Below are positions 1-4,851 of a stretch of DNA of 6,008 nucleotides, in pieces; within the stretch, counting starts at the first letter, position 1; each line of letters opens with the position of its first letter. This DNA comes from Spirochaetaceae bacterium (lineage in GTDB: Bacteria > Spirochaetota > Spirochaetia > Treponematales > Breznakiellaceae): positions 1 to 6,008 of the forward strand of contig JAIRMO010000013.1 of assembly GCA_031258625.1 (NCBI GenBank), in the 5' to 3' direction. The notes under the pieces are model-generated. The model was not told the DNA's origin. It saw only the letters and a program-made list of their open reading frames with translations, and searched no databases. The position numbers and the translations under genes are program-made.

Positions 1-1358
1 GGAAGCGTCCGGGCGGATTTTGCGTCCACCGTGTTGAGAATGGCGGTGAGTTTTTCCTTTTCGATAAGGTCGATGAGCCGGGCTTCGGTGTAACGTTTGG
101 CTTCATCGGAAAAAGCCCCCACGGCGATGCAAATGCCCTTACCGGCCTTTACTTCCTTTACATGGGAGTGGAAGTCCCGGACAATCAGCTCCCCGATAGA
201 CCCCTGGGTCCTGATAAACCGGAACATGACCAAATCCGACCATTTGGGGGTGTCCACTTCGGCCAAAATATCCGCCCACTCATTTTTATTCACCGAAATA
301 TTGGTGATTTTTATCTTGGCCCGGGCATAGTAGGTCATAACTATTTTACGGCAGAGGGCGACGAAATCCGCGGAGGGGGCCATCAGGAAGATCTGGAGGT
401 TATGGTTGGCGTTGAGTTCCTGATATTTCCCGATTAACGCGGCCGTATCTTTATATCCGGGAGTTTCAGCCTGAATATCATTGAGGTAGGCCAATGCCTT
501 CCCGATTTCCTGCTGTCTTAAATAGGTGGTGGCCGCCCGGTATTTCAATTCAATTTGTACATCCGGTTTGATGTTTTGATGTTTTAACCCTATCTCAAAA
601 TCCTGGAGGGCCTTTTCGTATTGATGCTGCCCCACATTGATGGTGCCGGAAAAAAGGCACGCGCTGGGTCCCATCTGGGGATCCGGACGGAGATGGCCGA
701 AAATACGCAGGGCCTGTTCGGTTTGGTTTGCCTCGAAATAACATTCCGCCAGGGTGTAGAGGGATTCCTTGTCTTCCGGAGCAAGATCGATGGCCTTACG
801 GATAAAGCCCAGGGCTTCCTTGTATTGTTTCTGCTTAAAAAGGGAATGTCCCAGATACCGAAGGGTAGGGGCGTGTTCGGGTTCCTGGCTGCGGGCCTGT
901 TGGAGGAATTGAATCGCCCGTTCATAATTTTTCCGCGTGAATTCCAAGGCCCCCAGATTGTAATTAACCTCGAAGTTGTCCTGTTTTAAAGACCGGGCGG
1001 TGGAAAATCCCTTGTAGGCTTCATCGGTAAACCCCAGCTTCATCGCCGCCATGGCGTACCGGAAATACACCTCAAATTCATTGATCGCCTGGGAACCTCC
1101 GGCAATTTCCGTCAGGATTTCATAGGTCTTGAGAGCCTTATCCCAGGCTCCTTCCTGAAAATAAACGTCTCCCAGCATCATAAGGCCCTCGGGGTCCCGG
1201 GGATTCTGACTCAGCCGTTTATTGGCATTTTTTATTATAGCATCCCGGCCTTTTGCCCGCTTGCCGGAACCTCCCTGGGAACGGTTCAAGACAGTCAACA
1301 TAACAATGACAATTACAATAAGAATAATAACCGCCAAAAGGATAAAAACAGTGCCCAT
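1..1358 (-). CDS. Membrane-anchored TPR protein with C-terminal Mrr-like (degenerate REase-fold) domain, partial at left edge
   Basis: An uninterrupted minus-strand frame gives 452 complete codons and runs off the left edge, so the C-terminus is missing. It starts at ATG 1358-1356 and immediately enters a hydrophobic segment (residues about 4-24, FILLAVIILIVIVIVMLTVL), predicted to be an N-terminal membrane anchor. A basic stretch (KRAKGR, 33-38) follows, suggesting the rest is cytoplasmic. Residues about 57-302 read as tandem TPR helices, for example LMMLGDVYFQEGAWDKAL, NYNLGALEFTRKNYERAI and LRYLGHSLFKQKQYKEAL. Residues about 328-442 resemble the Mrr_cat domain: a helix DFVALCRKIV, then WADILAEV, a strand VMFRFIRT, then GKGICIAVGAFSDEAKRYTEA and LIDLIEKEKLTAIL. 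The last two match the usual end of the domain (TTGxFtxeAxxxA, then LIDGxxL). The usual Q-x-K catalytic pair is not visible in the VMFRFIRT strand, so nuclease activity is doubtful. TPR scaffolding is the safest role; the partner is unknown. It is transcribed away from the LysM/transglycosylase/ftsK genes. No clear Shine-Dalgarno precedes the start. Confidence 0.85.
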   Translation of the reverse strand, partial: MGTVFILLAVIILIVIVIVMLTVLNRSQGGSGKRAKGRDAIIKNANKRLSQNPRDPEGLMMLGDVYFQEGAWDKALKTYEILTEIAGGSQAINEFEVYFRYAMAAMKLGFTDEAYKGFSTARSLKQDNFEVNYNLGALEFTRKNYERAIQFLQQARSQEPEHAPTLRYLGHSLFKQKQYKEALGFIRKAIDLAPEDKESLYTLAECYFEANQTEQALRIFGHLRPDPQMGPSACLFSGTINVGQHQYEKALQDFEIGLKHQNIKPDVQIELKYRAATTYLRQQEIGKALAYLNDIQAETPGYKDTAALIGKYQELNANHNLQIFLMAPSADFVALCRKIVMTYYARAKIKITNISVNKNEWADILAEVDTPKWSDLVMFRFIRTQGSIGELIVRDFHSHVKEVKAGKGICIAVGAFSDEAKRYTEARLIDLIEKEKLTAILNTVDAKSARTL

Positions 1359-1393
1359 AGAAATATTATCGGTTATTTGGCGGTATTTCTTAA
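1359..1393 (-). promoter_or_regulatory. Candidate sigma-70-type promoter of the minus-strand TPR gene, near-leaderless
   Basis: Reading the minus strand, TTAAGA (1393-1388, four of six matches to TTGACA) is followed after exactly 17 nt by GATAAT (1370-1365, five of six matches to TATAAT). The -10 box lies 6 nt before the ATG at 1358, so transcription would begin at or next to the start codon. That would explain why no Shine-Dalgarno is visible. This is a motif match only; a promoter further upstream with a longer, SD-poor leader is the alternative. Confidence 0.4.
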
Positions 1394-1402
1394 GCGTACA
1401 AC

Positions 1403-1543
1403 ATGAGCAAGGATGAATTTTTACCCTTACCGGCCGTCCGGGCCCCTGTTTTTGAAGAATCCGGGAACAGTTACCAAAAAGCCTTTGTTTTTATCCGGAC
1501 CGCTTTAAGACATACCATTGACAAAACCTATAACCCCTTCTAA
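1403..1543 (+). CDS. Possible small ORF, 46 residues, function unknown
   Basis: ATG 1403-1405 opens a 46-codon frame ending at TAA 1541-1543, bounded upstream by an in-frame TAA at 1391-1393. The peptide begins MSKDEFLPLPAV and ends RTALRHTIDKTYNPF. It is soluble-looking, with no signal peptide or membrane segment, and I do not recognise it. Codon choice (GCC, CGG, ACC, TTT) resembles the neighbouring genes, which is the main argument for it being coding. Arguments against are its length, the lack of a good Shine-Dalgarno, and the overlap of its last nine codons with a plausible -35 box and an inverted repeat. If real, it would lie 25 nt upstream of the LysM gene and could be co-transcribed with it. 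Confidence 0.3.
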   Translation: MSKDEFLPLPAVRAPVFEESGNSYQKAFVFIRTALRHTIDKTYNPF

Positions 1544-1546
1544 AGT
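1518..1546 (+). promoter_or_regulatory. Promoter for the LysM gene: TTGACA-N17-TAAAGT
   Basis: A perfect consensus -35 box, TTGACA (1518-1523), is followed after a 17-nt spacer by TAAAGT (1541-1546), which matches TATAAT at four of six positions. Transcription would start near 1553, leaving a leader of about 16 nt. The leader would begin within or just before the Shine-Dalgarno at 1551-1560, which is tight. The TTG of this -35 box is also the first possible start codon of the LysM frame, so a program could mistake the promoter for an early start. Confidence 0.5.
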
Positions 1547-1552
1547 TATAGG
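1527..1552. repeat. Perfect 8-bp inverted repeat over the LysM gene -10 region (candidate operator or RNA hairpin)
   Basis: CCTATAAC (1527-1534) and GTTATAGG (1545-1552) are perfect reverse complements separated by 10 nt, an 18-bp centre-to-centre distance suited to a dimeric DNA-binding protein. The right arm overlaps the -10 box (1541-1546) and abuts the Shine-Dalgarno. If transcripts start further upstream, the same bases could instead fold as a hairpin next to the ribosome-binding site. The loop bases CCTTC (1536-1540) are also complementary to GAAGG (1554-1558) within the Shine-Dalgarno, so an alternative SD-masking pairing is possible. Confidence 0.5.
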
Positions 1553-1560
1553 GGAAGGAG
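1551..1560 (+). promoter_or_regulatory. Strong ribosome-binding site that sets the LysM gene start
   Basis: GGGGAAGGAG ends 8 nt before ATG 1569-1571. This is the only strong Shine-Dalgarno near the 5' end of the frame, and it favours ATG 1569 over the in-frame TTG at 1518. Confidence 0.8.
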
Positions 1561-1568
1561 CAGGTCCA

Positions 1569-2531
1569 ATGGTATCAACTATTGGTATTAAGATCGCAGA
1601 TGGAAAATTTTACCCTGTCTTGGAAGAGAATTCCGCGGTTAAAAAGCGGCTTATCCTTACCACGGTTCATGATGATCAAAAAAGCGTTCAGATAGATCTG
1701 TATAAAAGTTTGGCTAAAACCATGGCCGATGCCCAGTATGCCGGAAGTTTGGTGATCGAGAACCTCAGTCCCAAACCCAAGGGCGCCCCTTCGGTGGAGT
1801 TGATCATCGCCTCCAATGCCCAGGGGGAAATTACCGCGGATGCGGTGGATCTGGACGCCCGTGAGGGAAAAGAACGCTACCATCTGGATATCTCCCTTAC
1901 TTCTTTGGAGGAAAAGGGCGGGGATATCGTTATTCCCGATTTTGAACTGGAATCCTATGAGACCCCTTTCCATGAATTCGATGACTGGTCCGTATCCAAA
2001 GGGCAGGGGCGCTCACGATCCTTGCCCTTGCGGTTGTTTCTCATCGGCGGGGCGGCGATTGTGGTCATTTGGTTGTGTATATGGCTTTTCCTTACCCGGG
2101 GGGCATCCTTCCGGGCATTGATATTTGGTTCCGGGCCCGTGGCGGAACAACCGGCGCCGGAACCCCCTATGCCGGAACCGGTTCCGGCCCCGCCCCCGGT
2201 GGTGGAGCCGCCGCCTCCGGTTGAGGCCGCGCCGGTCCCCGCCCCCGAGGCGGAGGTACCGGTTATTGAGGCGCCGGCGGTTCCAAAGCCCCCGGCGCCG
2301 GCCCGGTCCCGGGTACGCTCCTCGGCGCCGGTCAGCCGGTACAAGGTTCCGGCGGTTATTCCGGCGGGGGGGGTTCCGTATAAAATACAGTGGGGGGATA
2401 CCCTGTGGGAAATTTCGGAGGCTTTTTATCGTAACCCTTGGCTTTATCCTCGTATTGCCCGGTTTAATAATATCCGTAATCCAAACCGTATTGTTTCGGG
2501 AACCACGATCCGTATTCCGCCCAGGAATTAG
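1569..2531 (+). CDS. Bitopic membrane protein: Hsp70 substrate-binding-domain-like N-terminus, transmembrane helix, Pro-rich spacer, C-terminal LysM
   Basis: 320 residues from ATG 1569, chosen for its Shine-Dalgarno; an in-frame TTG at 1518 is better read as a -35 box. Residues about 4-110 resemble the beta-sandwich substrate-binding domain of DnaK. IGIKIADGKFYPVLEENSAV parallels DnaK [20 protein letters not shown]. The order then continues with TTVHDDQKSVQIDLYK, the signature-like PKPKGAPSVEL (DnaK PAPRGMPQIEV), and NAQGEITADAVD. There is no ATPase domain and no helical lid. One hydrophobic helix at about 154-176 follows basic residues (R148, R150, R155), predicting N-terminus in the cytoplasm. 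Residues about 190-245 are Pro/Ala/Glu/Val-rich, likely an extended spacer through the periplasm. Residues about 270-318 form a LysM (YKIQWGDTLWEISEAFYRNP, then SGTTIRIP), expected to bind peptidoglycan. The transglycosylase gene follows and probably overlaps. The LysM and membrane calls are firm; the Hsp70-like call rests on alignment by eye. Confidence 0.9.
   Translation: MVSTIGIKIADGKFYPVLEENSAVKKRLILTTVHDDQKSVQIDLYKSLAKTMADAQYAGSLVIENLSPKPKGAPSVELIIASNAQGEITADAVDLDAREGKERYHLDISLTSLEEKGGDIVIPDFELESYETPFHEFDDWSVSKGQGRSRSLPLRLFLIGGAAIVVIWLCIWLFLTRGASFRALIFGSGPVAEQPAPEPPMPEPVPAPPPVVEPPPPVEAAPVPAPEAEVPVIEAPAVPKPPAPARSRVRSSAPVSRYKVPAVIPAGGVPYKIQWGDTLWEISEAFYRNPWLYPRIARFNNIRNPNRIVSGTTIRIPPRN
2136..2303 (+). 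repeat. Proline-rich low-complexity coding tract
   Basis: This stretch encodes residues about 190-245 of the LysM protein, dominated by PAPEPP, PEPVPAPPP and VEPPPP-like units built from CCG/GCG/CCC/GAG codons. The repetition explains the arginine-, glycine- and proline-rich translations in the other frames here, none of which is likely to be a gene. The protein segment is expected to be extended and could vary in length between strains. Confidence 0.7.
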
Positions 2532-4737
2532 GAACCGGCCCCCGGTCTTGATTTTCCTCCTGGTCTTCGTCGTCAGTCTTGGATCCTGTGAATCCAATTT
2601 TATATTGGATCTGCCCGCGGCAGAGGCCGCCGGACGGCTCGAAGCGGGGGATATTGATTTTATCCTTAACGCCGATCCCCGGCGGATAGAGGAGCTGCGG
2701 CGGCTCCACCCCTCGGCATCGTTTTACGCGGGTCTTTTGGTCCGGTCCCGGGAGGCCGGGGCTGTTATTGAGGATAAACCCGGCAACATCGGTCTTTCGG
2801 CGCTTCTCTTTGAGTCCGCCCTGGAAAGCCCTTCCCCCAAGGTGCAGGACGCGGCGGCCGCGGAGCTTTTGAAGGCGGTGCTGGATGGGGAAGACGGGGT
2901 CTTGGCGGATCGGCTGCTGCCCAGGCTGTCGCCCAGGCTGGGGAAAAAGCGGGCCGCCTTTGCCGGGGCTCCTTTTTTGGAGGAACTCTACGGCGCCGTC
3001 CTCTATACCCTGGGGAGGTTTGACGAGCTTTCGGCCCTGTACCGGGACCGGGAACCCCCGTCCCTCCGGAGCAGGTCTCTTTTCCTCCTGGGATCCCTCC
3101 GGCGCGGGGAAAACACCCGCCGGGAACTCCTGGACTTTTTTCTTTCCGAGCCGTTGCAAGACCCGCACCACTGGGCCTTTCGGGAAATCCAAAAATCCCC
3201 CCCCGCTTTCTCAAATTCCGAAGCCGCCGCGGTCGCGGGCCGGTTTTCCGTATCCCGTTTTTCCTATGACGAGGGGCTTCAGCATTTTAGAACCCCCCTG
3301 GCGGGGCAGCCCCGTCTTTTTTTTGAATACCCCGAACTCCTCTCCGATCTGGGCAAGGCTTTTCAATATACCGCCGCCGGGGAAGAGGGGATAAAACTTT
3401 TTTTGGAATGGGACGATCTTATTGCCTCCGGTAAGGCGGGCCTTACCGGGGGGGACCCCGGGGTCCGGTTCAGGCTGTGGTATTACAGCGGGAGGATCCA
3501 ACGGCAGCGGGAACAGTACGGGGAGGCGGCCCGGTCCTTTGTCCGGGCTCTTCCTTTTGCCCCCACGCCCCTCCAGCGGGACGCCTGTATCTGGTATATC
3601 CTCAGGATAAACCTGGATGAAAACCCCGCCGGGATGATACCCCTCCTGGGGGCCTATGTTCCCCGCTGGGATTCGGATGTTTATTTCGCCGACATATTGG
3701 ACCTGCTTTCCCGGGAACTGCTGGTAAAACGGCAGTGGGATTCGTTTTTGGAGGTTTTTTCCCTGATCCGCGGGGGAACCGACGGGGCCACCCGGGCTAA
3801 ATACGCCTATATCATTGGCCGGGCCATTCTGGAAGGCCATATACCGGCCGTAAAAGCCGGTCCGGCCCGGGATTATTTTCGGATAGCCATGGAAGAAGAA
3901 GGGGCCCCCTGGTATTACCGCGCCCTCTCCGCTTCCTATTTGGAGGAAAAACTCCCCCCCATACCGAAGAAAGACCCTCCCCCGGTCCGGGGGGAAGGGG
4001 TGGATTTTTTCCGGGATTTTTTTACCTACGGCGCCGGGGCCTACGCTTTTTTTTACCTCAGGCCGGTGATGGGGGAGTTACCCATACCGGAGTTACGGCT
4101 GCTGGCGGAAACCTTTACCAAGGCCGGGCGCTGGGGGGAATCTATCAGGATAAGCGCTCACTATATGAGCCGGGATGATTATGAGCTCGACCTCCGGGAC
4201 CTGGAACTGGCCTACCCCCGGCCCTTTTCCCGCCTGATCGAGGAAAGCGCCCGGAAAGAGGGTCTGTCCCCGGAAATTTTATACGGCCTTATCCGGACGG
4301 AAAGCGCCTTTATCCCCGATATCGGTTCCCGGGCCGGGGCCATAGGGCTGACCCAGCTTATGCCCGCCACCGCCGTGGAGATGGCCGGCCGGATCCGCCG
4401 GGAGGGGGGGCCTGAGTACCTGGACCGGGGAGAAATCGACCTCCGAAACCCGGACATCAACGTCCCCCTGGGGGCCCGGTATTTGCGGTACCTGATAGAC
4501 CGCATGGGGAGCCCCCTGCCGGCCCTGTTGGCCTACAACGGCGGCATGGGCCGTATTCCCCGCTGGCGGGCCGCCCAGAAGGATCTCCCCGAAGACCTTT
4601 TCACCGAGACCATCGAATTAAGCGAAACCCGGGATTACGGCAGAAAGGTCCTGTCCGCGGCGGCGGTTTACGGATATTTGTATTATGGTATGACGATGGA
4701 AGCGGTAATTGCCGATATATTTAAAGTCGGCCAATAA
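2491..4737 (+). CDS. Lipoprotein soluble lytic murein transglycosylase (Slt70-like, GH23)
   Basis: Lytic transglycosylases cleave the MurNAc-GlcNAc bond of peptidoglycan, leaving a 1,6-anhydro end. With the start used here the product is 748 residues. The C-terminal SLT domain spans about 576-735. The catalytic Glu is E604 in RTESAF; GAIGLTQLMPATA (616-628), NVPLGARYLRYL (657-668) and LLAYNGG (679-685) complete the family motifs. About 45-570 is an alpha-helical region like the Slt70 superhelix, without clear repeats. The product is somewhat longer than enterobacterial Slt70 (about 620-645 residues). A hydrophobic segment LIFLLVFVVSLGSC ends in a lipobox at Cys33, so a lipoprotein is predicted. 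The start is uncertain. TTG 2491 gives an arginine-containing n-region and a 41-base overlap with the LysM gene. ATT 2527 would give an ideal 20-residue signal but is a very rare start codon. TTG 2548 leaves only 13 uncharged residues before Cys. None has a good Shine-Dalgarno, which suggests coupling to LysM translation. The open frame extends further upstream to 2125 only as an arginine-rich shadow of the LysM gene. Confidence 0.9.
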   Translation: MFREPRSVFRPGIRNRPPVLIFLLVFVVSLGSCESNFILDLPAAEAAGRLEAGDIDFILNADPRRIEELRRLHPSASFYAGLLVRSREAGAVIEDKPGNIGLSALLFESALESPSPKVQDAAAAELLKAVLDGEDGVLADRLLPRLSPRLGKKRAAFAGAPFLEELYGAVLYTLGRFDELSALYRDREPPSLRSRSLFLLGSLRRGENTRRELLDFFLSEPLQDPHHWAFREIQKSPPAFSNSEAAAVAGRFSVSRFSYDEGLQHFRTPLAGQPRLFFEYPELLSDLGKAFQYTAAGEEGIKLFLEWDDLIASGKAGLTGGDPGVRFRLWYYSGRIQRQREQYGEAARSFVRALPFAPTPLQRDACIWYILRINLDENPAGMIPLLGAYVPRWDSDVYFADILDLLSRELLVKRQWDSFLEVFSLIRGGTDGATRAKYAYIIGRAILEGHIPAVKAGPARDYFRIAMEEEGAPWYYRALSASYLEEKLPPIPKKDPPPVRGEGVDFFRDFFTYGAGAYAFFYLRPVMGELPIPELRLLAETFTKAGRWGESIRISAHYMSRDDYELDLRDLELAYPRPFSRLIEESARKEGLSPEILYGLIRTESAFIPDIGSRAGAIGLTQLMPATAVEMAGRIRREGGPEYLDRGEIDLRNPDINVPLGARYLRYLIDRMGSPLPALLAYNGGMGRIPRWRAAQKDLPEDLFTETIELSETRDYGRKVLSAAAVYGYLYYGMTMEAVIADIFKVGQ

Positions 4738-4776
4738 TGCATCCATTGGACCGGCCTTATTTGAGGAATGAGGCGC

Positions 4777-4815
4777 TTTCAGAATCCAACGGCCCATAGC
4801 CCCCTGATTCTGAAA
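4777..4815. repeat. Perfect 10-bp inverted repeat upstream of ftsK
   Basis: TTTCAGAATC (4777-4786) and GATTCTGAAA (4806-4815) are exact reverse complements with a 19-nt spacer. They lie in the 114-bp gap between the transglycosylase stop and the ftsK start. No run of T follows, so it does not look like an intrinsic terminator. An operator site, or an RNA stem-loop controlling readthrough or mRNA decay, fits better. No convincing -35/-10 pair was found in this gap. Confidence 0.5.
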
Positions 4816-4835
4816 CCGGTTCGAAAGATTTATAC

Positions 4836-4842
4836 AGGAGGT
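4836..4842 (+). promoter_or_regulatory. Strong ribosome-binding site for ftsK with a GTG start
   Basis: AGGAGGT is separated by 9 nt from GTG 4852-4854. It fixes the start at a GTG codon, where the encoded hydrophobic N-terminal domain begins. Confidence 0.85.
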
Positions 4843-4851
4843 TCCGGTTCC

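Noticed and set aside
97..989. Plus-strand open frames of 77-122 codons at the left
   Set aside because: They are antisense to the continuous TPR/Mrr-like frame, which has clear repeat structure.
1527..1558. H-type pseudoknot formed by the hairpin 1527-1552 with its loop pairing to 1554-1558
   Set aside because: The 1-nt loop at 1553 would have to span an 8-bp stem, which is sterically unlikely. The two pairings are better seen as alternatives.
2125..2490. Upstream extension of the transglycosylase frame, starting at ATG-like/GTG codons near 2125
   Set aside because: It overlaps the LysM gene in another frame, is extremely Arg/Pro-rich from the GC-rich proline codons, and would put about 150 residues before the lipoprotein signal peptide.
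2400..2490. Hydrophobic stretch (LFIVTLGFILVLPGLIISVIQ) in the transglycosylase frame, as an earlier signal peptide
   Set aside because: It is the out-of-frame reading of the T-rich LysM-coding sequence. A better signal peptide with a lipobox lies downstream at 2548-2589.
2013..3840. Several minus-strand open frames of 130-240 codons
   Set aside because: They are shadows of the LysM and transglycosylase genes, rich in Gly/Pro/Arg as expected from reverse-complemented GC-rich codons.
4808..4836. Possible ftsK promoter TTCTGA-N17-TATACA
   Set aside because: The -35 match is poor, and the start site would fall at or beyond the Shine-Dalgarno, leaving no usable ribosome-binding site.
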